Source: Candidatus Atribacter hydrocarboniphilus
GTDB lineage: Bacteria > Atribacterota > Atribacteria > Atribacterales > Atribacteraceae
DNA length: 5,988 nt
Direction: 5' to 3'
NCBI GenBank assembly: GCA_003542295.1
Contig: DPKX01000111.1
Span: 1 to 5,988, forward strand
Shown: positions 1-5,924 of the stretch, piece by piece
How the letters are laid out: every line of letters begins with the position of its first letter
Numbering within the stretch: the stretch's first letter is position 1
The notes under the pieces: generated by a model
Databases searched by the model: none
Seen by the model: only the letters and a program-made list of their open reading frames with translations
What the model was told of the DNA's origin: nothing
Made by a program: the position numbers and the translations under genes

Positions 1-443
1 CTATTTGCCATTAAATTGACAAACTCTCGGGGGTTTACAATTTTTAAGGTTTCGAATTGTTTTTTTAAAGTGAGCAAATCTTTATCTCCAGTTATCAAAA
101 ATTGAGCTTTCGTTTCCAACGCAACCGCAATATAGACATTATCAGCCTTGTCACGGGAAAAGTTCTGAATTAGTGAAGGGCGGTGAGGCTTGGTCTCTTT
201 TATAAAATCAGTGAAGAACTTTTTGACATATCCCCTTTGTTTTTCACTAAAAAGAGCACCCTTCTTAGAAGCTTGTTTCTCAATTTCTTCTAAAAAGGCA
301 AACAGCTCTTTTTCCATCTCAGGTGGTCGGTATACAGAACCAATGCTAAGAGCGAGAAAAAGAGCGTTGGATGGGATTCCACCACCAATTAAGCTTGATA
401 TAATAACATTAGCATCGATAACTACCTTAATCTGTCGAAGCAT
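1..443 (-). CDS. PIN-domain toxin (probable endoribonuclease) of a type II toxin-antitoxin pair, 3' end cut by window edge
   Basis: I translated this frame by hand: it is open from an ATG at 443 to position 1 with no stop, giving 147 residues, so only a short C-terminus is missing. PIN-fold signatures are clear. The N-terminal strand KVVIDANVIIS carries acidic D10, a PPEMEKEL helix (E42/E46) follows, then SRDKADNVYIAVAL (D98, D101), then LITGDKDLLTL (D120, D122), and finally the usual IVNPREFVNL ending. These acidic residues would bind the metal for RNA cleavage. The layout best fits the PIN subfamily annotated as 'putative toxin-antitoxin system toxin component, PIN family' (COG1569-like) rather than short classical VapC; this is recognition from memory. 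It follows the antitoxin gene with a 17-bp overlap and no strong ribosome site of its own, so translation is probably coupled to the antitoxin. The RNA target cannot be read from the sequence. Confidence 0.88.
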   Translation of the reverse strand, partial: MLRQIKVVIDANVIISSLIGGGIPSNALFLALSIGSVYRPPEMEKELFAFLEEIEKQASKKGALFSEKQRGYVKKFFTDFIKETKPHRPSLIQNFSRDKADNVYIAVALETKAQFLITGDKDLLTLKKQFETLKIVNPREFVNLMAN

Positions 444-663
444 AAATTTTTTGGCGAACTTTCTCTAAAATCTCCAGGGCATCTTCATCTGAAATACCGG
501 TATTCCTCAAGGCTTCTTGAGCTTGGAAAAGAGAGGCTTCAATTGGGCTGAGTGCTTCAATTCTGGCTACTGGTTTATTTCGCATCGTAACAATGATTGT
601 TTCTTTTGATTTGATCAGGGAAGAAAGCTTACTTTTTGCTTCCCTCATATTTATAACTTTCAT
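427..663 (-). CDS. Phd/YefM-family type II antitoxin
   Basis: A 78-residue protein whose N-terminus (MKVINMREAKSKLSSLI, then IIVTMRNKPVARIEAL) is the Phd/YefM DNA-binding and dimerisation fold. The charged C-terminal half (about residues 45-78, rich in E, K and A) is the expected toxin-binding tail. A longer reading starts at a GTG at 672, but that GTG lies inside AAAGGTGG, which is a good ribosome site 5 nt ahead of the ATG at 663, so I take the ATG. The gene overlaps the PIN toxin gene by 17 bp in the normal antitoxin-first order. In this family the antitoxin neutralises the toxin and represses its own promoter; the palindrome just upstream is a candidate operator. Pairing of a Phd-like antitoxin with a PIN toxin is common. 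Confidence 0.88.
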   Translation of the reverse strand: MKVINMREAKSKLSSLIKSKETIIVTMRNKPVARIEALSPIEASLFQAQEALRNTGISDEDALEILEKVRQKIYASTD

Positions 664-678
664 AGTAACCACCTTTGT

Positions 679-692
679 ATTACTCGAGTAGT
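679..692. promoter_or_regulatory. Palindromic candidate operator of the Phd/PIN module
   Basis: TACTCGAGTA at 681-690 is a perfect 10-bp palindrome, extended by a further A/T pair around one T/G mismatch. It lies between the candidate -10 box and the antitoxin ribosome site, over the expected transcription start, where an autorepressing antitoxin would bind. Its function is inferred from position and symmetry only. Confidence 0.45.
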
Positions 693-695
693 TAC

Positions 696-723
696 ATTTT
701 ACCCTAATTTTTTATATAATCAA
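696..723 (-). promoter_or_regulatory. Candidate promoter for the antitoxin-toxin operon
   Basis: Read on the minus strand, TTGATT (723-718) and TAAAAT (701-696) are separated by 16 nt. Each is close to the sigma70 consensus. Transcription would start near 689, about 25 nt before the antitoxin ATG. The surroundings are AT-rich, so chance matches are possible. Confidence 0.45.
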
Positions 724-779
724 GGTTCCAAATAGTTAAAGGTACCTGGCACTGAGTTATCAAGATAATGCAAAGTAAA

Positions 780-810
780 TTGCGACTGTGGAACTGGAAA
801 AGTGTATAAT
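780..810 (+). promoter_or_regulatory. Possible promoter for the TumE-like module
   Basis: A perfect TATAAT (805-810) is preceded by TTGCGA (780-785) with a 19-nt spacer, which is longer than ideal. It points toward the coiled-coil/TumE gene pair and would give a leader of roughly 125 nt before the ribosome site at 941. Other weaker boxes exist closer to the gene, so this is tentative. Confidence 0.3.
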
Positions 811-940
811 AAATTGAAGCCAGGCACAAAAGAGGATAAATGAGATTTATTTAGTATTGGAAAATGATTCCTGTATATAAATGAAGTTTATTAAAAATTT
901 GAACTCTCAATTAATCAATATGAGAACAAAACAAATATAT

Positions 941-948
941 GGAGGTGA
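941..948 (+). promoter_or_regulatory. Strong ribosome binding site with no in-frame ATG/GTG/TTG behind it
   Basis: GGAGGTGA is a near-perfect Shine-Dalgarno sequence. At 7 to 10 nt downstream in the frame of the coiled-coil gene stand ATC (955) and ATA (958), not a standard start. The only standard start in that frame is the GTG at 1006, 57 nt away. The site therefore suggests a rare start codon near 955-958. The alternative is the short out-of-frame ORF starting at the ATG at 939 or the GTG at 945. Confidence 0.6.
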
Positions 949-1005
949 GTTTCGATCATAATAAATATATCAAAGGAAGAGATAAAAATTTTAGAGAAAT
1001 TAGAA

Positions 1006-1233
1006 GTGATTTCTCAGAGCACACCCATTAAAGAAAAGATAAAGTTTTTTGAAAAAAAATATGGATCAAGCTTTGATAAATTTGAACGAGAGATAAAAGA
1101 AGAGGTAAAAGAGAAGGAAGATTTCCAAAAGTGGGATGATTACATAGAATGGAAGGCTTATATTGAAAAATTAAAAGACCTGGAATTAAAACTAAAAGAG
1201 ATTGAGAATGCTCAAGAAGTTAAGCTTTATTGA
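1006..1233 (+). CDS. Small charged coiled-coil protein, probable antitoxin partner of the TumE-like toxin
   Basis: From the GTG at 1006 this gives 75 residues, very rich in Lys and Glu. The sequence predicts almost continuous helix: IKEKIKFFEKKYG, FDKFEREIKEE, then a WDDYIEWKAYIEKL segment and a heptad-like C-terminal helix. There is no signal peptide, membrane segment or recognisable helix-turn-helix. The open frame continues upstream to a stop at 946-948, and the extra codons (reading ISKEEIKILEKLE before the GTG) look like a natural continuation of the same helix. The GTG has no good ribosome site, whereas GGAGGTGA lies at 941, so the true protein probably starts near 955 with a non-standard codon and has about 92 residues. 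It overlaps the next gene by 26 bp. I infer an antitoxin or cognate-partner role from size, charge and position; no family name can be given with confidence. Confidence 0.7.
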   Translation: MISQSTPIKEKIKFFEKKYGSSFDKFEREIKEEVKEKEDFQKWDDYIEWKAYIEKLKDLELKLKEIENAQEVKLY

Positions 1234-1570
1234 AAAAAGTAAGATTGTAAAATCGTATGAAATTCAAGATTTCAAGCAAGGGAAAGATTTTTATTATATA
1301 AAGATAAAACTCGTTTTTATCGATGAAAGCGAGTTTTATGTTAGAGAATTTACATCTGAGAAAGATTATCTCTATTCATACCATTGGCAAAATAAAGATG
1401 GAAAGTTAAGAATTCGATGGGATAATGCTCCTCATCATAAAGATATGAGGACTTTCCCTCATCATAAGCATTCTCCAAAACTGGAGGAAAGTACCGAAAT
1501 AGGTTTTGAAGAAATCATGAAATTTATTGAAGAAAAAAATGAAAAAAGAATAAAGAAACCATTTTTCTAA
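1208..1570 (+). CDS. TumE/DUF6516-family protein, putative toxin
   Basis: A 120-residue protein from the ATG at 1208. A TTG two codons earlier at 1202 is possible, but the ATG is preferred. Residues 56-88 hold the diagnostic block of the TumE (DUF6516) family: YSYHWQNKDGKLRIRWDNAP, followed by HHK and FPHHKH, with conserved Tyr, His, Trp and Asp residues. The N-terminal half is alternating strand (DFYYIKIKLVFIDESEFYVREF), and the C-terminus ends in a lysine-rich helix. Family members are annotated as toxins of type II modules; the molecular activity is not something I can state. The usual TumE partner is a helix-turn-helix antitoxin, but here the overlapping upstream gene is a coiled coil. 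Base composition is clearly more AT-rich than in the lysine genes downstream, which fits mobile accessory DNA. The gene ends 127 bp before lysA with no evident terminator. Confidence 0.8.
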   Translation: MLKKLSFIEKSKIVKSYEIQDFKQGKDFYYIKIKLVFIDESEFYVREFTSEKDYLYSYHWQNKDGKLRIRWDNAPHHKDMRTFPHHKHSPKLEESTEIGFEEIMKFIEEKNEKRIKKPFF

Positions 1571-1617
1571 AATAGAGAAATTTCAATTTGGTATTAAACC
1601 ACTCATTTATATAAGAC

Positions 1618-1648
1618 TGTCAACCCCCCTACATTGACAAACCGGTTT
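1618..1648. promoter_or_regulatory. Candidate operator elements at the lysA promoter
   Basis: AAACCGGTTT (1639-1648) is a perfect 10-bp palindrome filling most of the space between the -35 and -10 boxes. In addition, TGTCAA (1618-1623) is an inverted copy of the TTGACA at 1634-1639, with a C-rich 10-nt gap. A repressor bound to either would block RNA polymerase. The regulator is unknown. Confidence 0.42.
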
Positions 1649-1662
1649 TCATATGTTATGAC
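1634..1662 (+). promoter_or_regulatory. Strong promoter of the lysine/diaminopimelate operon
   Basis: A perfect -35 TTGACA (1634-1639), an ideal 17-nt spacer and the -10 TATGAC (1657-1662) preceded by the extended element TG (1654-1655). Transcription would start near 1669, about 30 nt before the lysA ATG. That leader is too short for a lysine riboswitch, T-box or attenuator, so control, if any, should act at the promoter. Confidence 0.72.
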
Positions 1663-1697
1663 TTCAAAAATGATTTTTTGCCGCGGAAGGGATAACC

Positions 1698-3026
1698 ATG
1701 CTTGGAAACAAAGCCTTTAATCAAAAAAACCATCTGGAAATAGCTGGGTGTGATATTGTCCAATTAGCTGAAGAGTTTGGAACTCCTCTCTACGTATTCG
1801 ATGAATCGCTGTTGCGTTCCAATATGCAAACCTATCAAAACCAGTTGAAAAAACTATACCCGAATAGTACCGTTGCTTATGCCGGTAAAGCCTTTCTTTG
1901 CTCGGCTATGTGCCGTCTTCTTGATCAAGAATCGATGTGGTTGGATGTCGTATCCGGCGGGGAATATTATGTTGCTCGTGAGAGTGGGTTTCCTACCGAA
2001 CAAATATTATTTCATGGTAATAACAAGAGCCCACAAGAACGAGAATTGGTATTAAAAAATGGAATAGGGCGATGGGTTGTTGATAGTGAATGGGAAGTTT
2101 CTCTTCTTAGTAAAGAAGCCAAAAAATACCTTCATGGGAAGTTGCCAGTGTTTTTCCGCATTACTCCAGGTATTGACCCTCATACTCATGCCTATATAAC
2201 TACTGGCAAAGTTGACAGTAAGTTTGGATTAACCTTGGTAGATGGAATCGCCCAAAGGGTGATTCGACAAGCGTTAAGCTGTGAAAGTCTTGATGTTAAA
2301 GGGCTTCATTGCCATATCGGTTCGCAAATCGATTCGTTGGAACCTTTTATCAATACCGTTAAAGCCATGGTTCGGTTTATGGCAAGTTTTAAAGAACAAA
2401 ATAACTTTGTATTTTCCGAATTAGACTTGGGTGGCGGTTTGGGAGTTGCCTATCTGGAAGAGCAGAAAGGGAAATTTCCATCAGTTCAAGAATATGTTGA
2501 AGTGATCGCTAAAACTGTACAAGAAGAATGTGAGAAATATCAATACCCACTTCCTAAGTTATTTATTGAACCAGGCCGGTCGATTGTGAACGATGCCGGA
2601 AATACTGTCTATACCGTCGGAACGATCAAGGAGATTCCTGGAATTAAAAAGTATGTGGCAGTTGATGGTGGGATGACCGATAACCCCCGACCAATTCTTT
2701 ATGGTGCTCGTTATCAAGCAATCATCGCCAACCGAGTCCATCAGGGATCTCCTGAAACGGTTTCAGTGGTTGGAAAATGCTGTGAGTCGGGTGATGTTAT
2801 TATTCAACAAACGGAAATCAGTCCGGTCCAAACCGGCGATATCTTGGTGGTCGAAGGAACCGGTGCTTATAATTATTCCATGGCCTCAAACTATAATCTC
2901 ATCTCCCGACTGGGAGTCGTATTTATTCGAGATGGAAAACCGTATTTGGTCGTTCGTCCCGAAAGCTGGTATGATTTAGTTCGTAGGGACATCCTTCCCG
3001 AGTATCTTATCGAAAAGGGAGAATGA
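1698..3026 (+). CDS. lysA: Diaminopimelate decarboxylase
   Basis: Catalyses the PLP-dependent decarboxylation of meso-diaminopimelate to L-lysine, the last step of the pathway, in the cytoplasm. The 442 residues are a normal full length for this fold-type III family (alanine-racemase-like barrel followed by a beta domain). The PLP lysine is K64 in VAYAGKAFL. Other marks are LDVVSGGE (82-89), LHCHIGSQI (203-211), the glycine loop LGGGLG (244-249), EPGRS (291-295) for PLP phosphate, VDGGM (322-326), the partner-subunit catalytic Cys362 in CCESGD, and GAYNYSMASNYN (389-400). The Cys-Glu-Ser-Gly-Asp and Tyr motifs separate it from arginine and ornithine decarboxylases. The ATG at 1698 follows GGAAGGGAT at good spacing and lies about 30 nt from the predicted transcription start. 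It is the first gene of the operon and overlaps dapB by ATGA. Confidence 0.97.
   Translation: MLGNKAFNQKNHLEIAGCDIVQLAEEFGTPLYVFDESLLRSNMQTYQNQLKKLYPNSTVAYAGKAFLCSAMCRLLDQESMWLDVVSGGEYYVARESGFPTEQILFHGNNKSPQERELVLKNGIGRWVVDSEWEVSLLSKEAKKYLHGKLPVFFRITPGIDPHTHAYITTGKVDSKFGLTLVDGIAQRVIRQALSCESLDVKGLHCHIGSQIDSLEPFINTVKAMVRFMASFKEQNNFVFSELDLGGGLGVAYLEEQKGKFPSVQEYVEVIAKTVQEECEKYQYPLPKLFIEPGRSIVNDAGNTVYTVGTIKEIPGIKKYVAVDGGMTDNPRPILYGARYQAIIANRVHQGSPETVSVVGKCCESGDVIIQQTEISPVQTGDILVVEGTGAYNYSMASNYNLISRLGVVFIRDGKPYLVVRPESWYDLVRRDILPEYLIEKGE
3015..3021 (+). promoter_or_regulatory. Ribosome binding site deciding the dapB start
   Basis: AAGGGAG ends one base before the first possible ATG (3023), which is too close, but lies 7 nt before the in-frame ATG at 3029, which is ideal. 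The site is inside the last lysA codons, so lysA and dapB translation are likely coupled. Confidence 0.6.
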
Positions 3027-3826
3027 AAATGAAAAAAATTCGAGTAATGATTACCGGGGTAGCGGGAAAAATGGGCCAAGAGTTAGTGCGGACTGTCACC
3101 CAGCAAAAAGATATGCTGCTGGTTGCTGGCTGTGATATTTCCCAAGTTGGCAAAGATGTTGGAGAGATGTGTGGCATTGATGCGATTGGGGTTATTATAG
3201 AAATGGATTTAGGAGTTACCTTGCGAGAAGTAAGACCTGATGTCGTATGTGATTTTACTTATGGCGAGGCATTAAGGAAGAATCTACCATTATATCTTGA
3301 GAATAGAGTGAATATGGTTATAGGAACGACTGGTCTCACTCCAGAAGAGCTTAAAAAATTGGAAGATGAATGTAAGCAGAGAGAAATTGGTTGTTTGGTA
3401 GCCCCCAATTTTGCTATTGGTGCTGTGCTCATGATGCAATTTGCTCAAAAAGCCTCTCAATATATGGAAAGAGCCGAGATTATCGAGTTTCACCATCCCC
3501 AGAAAAAAGATGCACCTTCCGGGACAGCAATTAAAACCGCTGAAGGAATCATTGAAGCTAAAGATCAAGCCTATGAAGAAAAGAGTTTTGAATTACTTCC
3601 AGGTTCACGAGGCGGGCATTTGGGTTCAGTTAATATCCATAGTGTTCGCTTGTCAGGCTTTGTGGCTTCTCAGGAGGTCATATTTGGGGGCGAAGGTCAG
3701 ACCCTTACCATCCGCCATGACTCCTTAAGTCGTGTTTCCTTTATGCCAGGAATCCTCTTAGCGATCCAAAAAATGGCAAAAAGTAAACACTTTTATTATG
3801 GTTTAGATAAAATAATGAAATTTTAA
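3023..3826 (+). CDS. dapB: 4-hydroxy-tetrahydrodipicolinate reductase
   Basis: Reduces the DapA product to tetrahydrodipicolinate with NAD(P)H, the branch point used here by DapL. The frame opens at 3023 (267 residues, overlapping the lysA stop by ATGA), but ribosome-site spacing favours the ATG at 3029, giving 265 residues and the typical start MKKIRVMITGVAGKMG. Counting from 3029, the Rossmann nucleotide loop is GVAGKMG (10-16), followed by VIGTTG (97-102) and PNFAIG (126-131). The catalytic block is EFHHPQKKDAPSGTA (153-167), with the His pair and K159 matching the E. coli His159/His160 and Lys163. The C-terminal signature HSVRLSGFVASQEVIFGGEG and the RHDS...SFMPG stretch are intact. Length is normal for the family. 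The next gene's start is 84 nt further on. Confidence 0.96.
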   Translation: MKMKKIRVMITGVAGKMGQELVRTVTQQKDMLLVAGCDISQVGKDVGEMCGIDAIGVIIEMDLGVTLREVRPDVVCDFTYGEALRKNLPLYLENRVNMVIGTTGLTPEELKKLEDECKQREIGCLVAPNFAIGAVLMMQFAQKASQYMERAEIIEFHHPQKKDAPSGTAIKTAEGIIEAKDQAYEEKSFELLPGSRGGHLGSVNIHSVRLSGFVASQEVIFGGEGQTLTIRHDSLSRVSFMPGILLAIQKMAKSKHFYYGLDKIMKF

Positions 3827-3898
3827 GAATAGAAAAATCAGCAACGACTAATGAGTGATAAAGAATTAGTAAAAAAATATAGGAAATGGAATTTGAAG

Positions 3899-3905
3899 AA
3901 GGAGG
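3899..3905 (+). promoter_or_regulatory. Ribosome binding site deciding the dapF start
   Basis: AAGGAGG is a full-consensus site 5 nt before the ATG at 3911. The frame is open 20 codons further back to an ATG at 3851, but that start has no comparable site, and the intervening Lys-rich peptide is not typical of DapF. Confidence 0.8.
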
Positions 3906-3910
3906 TTGCC

Positions 3911-4771
3911 ATGCATTTGGTTAAAATGCACGGGTTGGGGAACGATTTTTTAATTATCGAAGACCATGAAGCCCAAAAAATAGCTTCAATCAAGGATTTT
4001 GCTATTGCTGCTTGTGACCGTCACTTCGGAGTGGGAGGAGATGGAGTGATACTCATTCTGCCCTCGCAAAAAGCTGATATCCGAATGAGGATATTTAATT
4101 CTGACGGGAGTGAGGCAGAGATGTGCGGCAATGGAATTCGCTGTCTTGCCAAATATGCCTATGAAAGAGGATTAGTTCCTGATCCGATTTTAACGGTTGA
4201 AACCGAAGCTGGTATCATAATTCCAGAAATTATTTTAGAAGATGAGAGGGTTAAGTCAATTCGAGTTGACATGGGACAACCTCGTCTTGAAAGTGGAGAA
4301 ATTCCAGTAACCCTTGATAAAGATAGAATTATTCAAGAGCCTATTGAGATTTTAGGGGAAACCTTTTATTTTACTGCCGTGTCAATGGGAAATCCTCATG
4401 CAGTGATTTTCGAAATTCCTGATCAATGGCAAACCTATGGGGAAGCCATTGAGAAACACCCCTACTTTCCTCGCAAAACCAATGTAGAATTTGTTCGTTG
4501 TTTGTCTTCCAATCAAGCCGAGGTAAAAGTTTGGGAACGAGGAGCAGGGCCGACTTTAGCCTGCGGTACCGGAGCATGTGCAGTATTGGTAGCCGGAGTT
4601 CTCAATCAAAAGCTAAACCGTAAAGCTGAAATTCGGCTGCCTGGCGGAAGCTTAACCATTGAATGGTCATCAGAGAACCAACATGTTTATATGGAAGGTC
4701 CAGCTCAAGAAGTGTTTTACGCAGAATTGGCGGAGGAGGTTTATGAACTATGGACGTTGCATCGCGCATAA
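3911..4771 (+). CDS. dapF: Diaminopimelate epimerase
   Basis: Interconverts LL- and meso-diaminopimelate without a cofactor, using two cysteines as acid and base. The product serves both lysine synthesis (LysA) and peptidoglycan. From the ATG at 3911 the protein has 286 residues, within the usual 270-290. It starts MHLVKMHGLGNDF, the canonical family N-terminus, which supports this start over the in-frame ATG at 3851. Motifs: DRHFGVGGDGV (36-46), FNSDGSEAEMCGNGIRC (62-78) with catalytic C72, SMGNPHAV (158-165), and the second active-site block RGAGPTLACGTGACA (210-224) with C218. The substrate-binding Asn residues in HGLGND and MGNPH are present. Its last 22 bases overlap the start of dapL, and the dapL ribosome site GGAGGAGG (4732-4739) lies inside dapF, so the two are likely translationally coupled. 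Confidence 0.97.
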   Translation: MHLVKMHGLGNDFLIIEDHEAQKIASIKDFAIAACDRHFGVGGDGVILILPSQKADIRMRIFNSDGSEAEMCGNGIRCLAKYAYERGLVPDPILTVETEAGIIIPEIILEDERVKSIRVDMGQPRLESGEIPVTLDKDRIIQEPIEILGETFYFTAVSMGNPHAVIFEIPDQWQTYGEAIEKHPYFPRKTNVEFVRCLSSNQAEVKVWERGAGPTLACGTGACAVLVAGVLNQKLNRKAEIRLPGGSLTIEWSSENQHVYMEGPAQEVFYAELAEEVYELWTLHRA

Positions 4772-5907
4772 AAAATTTACCACCTTATCTCTTTGCCGAA
4801 ATTGAAAAAAAGGTGGAAAACATGCGAAATCAGGGGAAAGAAGTGATCGACTTGGGAATTGGTGACCCTGATCTTCCCACTCCCAAATTTATTATAGATC
4901 GCTTATGTTTAGAGGCTAAAAAAGCTGATAATCATCGTTATCCTTCTTATCGTGGTTTATCTGCTTTTCGAAAGGCTGCGGCAAGCTGGTATGAAAAACG
5001 CTTTGGGGTTACTTTAAATCCCGATCGGGAAGTCGTTTCGTTAATCGGTTCAAAGGAAGGGATTGCTCACTTTGCTTGGTGTATGGTCGATCCTGGTGAT
5101 ATCGTTTTGGCGAGTGATCCTGGATATCCAGTTTATAAAACCAGCACAATGCTAGCCGGTGGAATTCCACTCGAATTGCCTCTGCTAAAAAAAAATCAAT
5201 TTCTTCCCGATTTTACTTCCTTCCCAGATAGTGTATTAAAACGTACTAAGTTAATTTATATCAATTATCCCAATAATCCTACTGGGGCTACTGTAGACCA
5301 TAAATTTTTTCGGGAAGTAGTTGATTTAGCCCGTACCTACGATTTTGCTATTGCTCACGATTTGGCTTATTCTGAGGTGAGCTATGATGGTTATAATGCC
5401 CCGTCAATTTTCGAAGCTGATGGTGCCCGAGAAGTAGCTGTTGAATTTCATTCTCTTTCTAAAACCTTTAATATGACTGGTTGGAGAGTTGGGTTTGCAG
5501 TCGGTAATGAAAAGTTAATCGAGGCTTTGGGTCGGGTGAAAACCAATATAGATTCGGGAATTTTTAACGCTATCCAGTGGTCGGGCGTGGAAGCTTTAGG
5601 AAGGACTCAGGAAGTACTGGATTGGATTCTCCCAATTTATACCCGACGCCGTAACCTGGTCGTTGAAGGATTGCAAGCTTGTGGATTCGAAGTTGAGAAA
5701 CCCCGAGCCAGTTTTTATGTATGGGTACCGGTTCCGGTAGGATATACATCAATGAGTTTTGCTGAACATCTTTTAGAAAGAACTGGTGTGGTGGTAACTC
5801 CAGGGACCGGTTTTGGTCAATATGGAGAGGGATATGTTCGAATTTCCTTAACTAGCCCGGAAGAAATTTTAACAAAAGCAATGGAAAAAATTCAAAATGA
5901 GTTATGA
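4750..5907 (+). CDS. dapL: LL-diaminopimelate aminotransferase
   Basis: Transfers an amino group from glutamate to tetrahydrodipicolinate, giving LL-diaminopimelate in one step. This bypasses the acylated intermediates made by DapD, DapC and DapE. The 385 residues form a class I/II, fold-type I PLP aminotransferase. Visible features are LGIGDPDLPTP (35-45), RYPSYRG (63-69), the YPNNPTGA cofactor loop (173-180), D204 and Y207 for the PLP ring, Schiff-base lysine K238 in SLSKTFNMTGWR, and R364 in GYVRISL for the substrate carboxylate. Assignment as DapL rather than an aspartate or alanine aminotransferase rests on overall resemblance (the PPYLFAEIEKK start and the FNMTGWR-VGFAVGN stretch) and on its place between dapF and an aspartate kinase gene. 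The ATG at 4750 lies 10 nt behind GGAGGAGG and inside the end of dapF. Confidence 0.93.
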   Translation: MDVASRIKNLPPYLFAEIEKKVENMRNQGKEVIDLGIGDPDLPTPKFIIDRLCLEAKKADNHRYPSYRGLSAFRKAAASWYEKRFGVTLNPDREVVSLIGSKEGIAHFAWCMVDPGDIVLASDPGYPVYKTSTMLAGGIPLELPLLKKNQFLPDFTSFPDSVLKRTKLIYINYPNNPTGATVDHKFFREVVDLARTYDFAIAHDLAYSEVSYDGYNAPSIFEADGAREVAVEFHSLSKTFNMTGWRVGFAVGNEKLIEALGRVKTNIDSGIFNAIQWSGVEALGRTQEVLDWILPIYTRRRNLVVEGLQACGFEVEKPRASFYVWVPVPVGYTSMSFAEHLLERTGVVVTPGTGFGQYGEGYVRISLTSPEEILTKAMEKIQNEL

Positions 5908-5924
5908 ATAAGGGGCAAACCGAG

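Larger units (their letters stand above)
673..940. other. Gene-free AT-rich spacer between two divergent toxin-antitoxin modules
   Basis: No reading frame of credible length lies here on either strand, and no tRNA or CRISPR pattern is visible. The left edge holds the promoter and palindrome of the minus-strand module. The middle holds a small inverted motif, CCTGGC at 745-750 and GCCAGG at 819-824, plus a perfect TATAAT at 805-810. The right part (about 840-940) is AT-rich with no clear structure before the GGAGGTGA ribosome site at 941. No rho-independent terminator is seen; none is needed, since both modules read outward. Confidence 0.6.

Noticed and set aside
190..468. 92-codon plus-strand open frame at the left end
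   Set aside because: It is antisense to the PIN toxin gene, whose minus-strand reading shows clear catalytic motifs; the plus-strand product has no recognisable features.
757..768. TTATCAAGATAA small hairpin
   Set aside because: A 2-nt loop and an AT-only 5-bp stem make it unlikely to fold; this is expected by chance in AT-rich DNA.
1571..1633. Possible terminator after the TumE gene (TTTCT...AGAAA and TGGT...ACCA pairs)
   Set aside because: Stems are only 4-5 bp, AT-rich and not followed by a T-run, so they do not support a rho-independent terminator.
1698..1900. YAGKAF rather than YAVKAN/YALKAN around the LysA PLP lysine
   Set aside because: I believe this variant is ordinary among LysA proteins of anaerobes, and all other active-site motifs are intact.
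2559..3079. Minus-strand and alternate-frame open frames inside lysA and dapB
   Set aside because: They lie within well-supported conserved genes and lack ribosome sites or recognisable motifs.
3851..3910. N-terminal extension of DapF by 20 residues
   Set aside because: The ATG at 3911 has a full-consensus ribosome site and gives the canonical MHLVKMHGLGNDF start; the extra Lys-rich residues look like chance read-through of an open leader.
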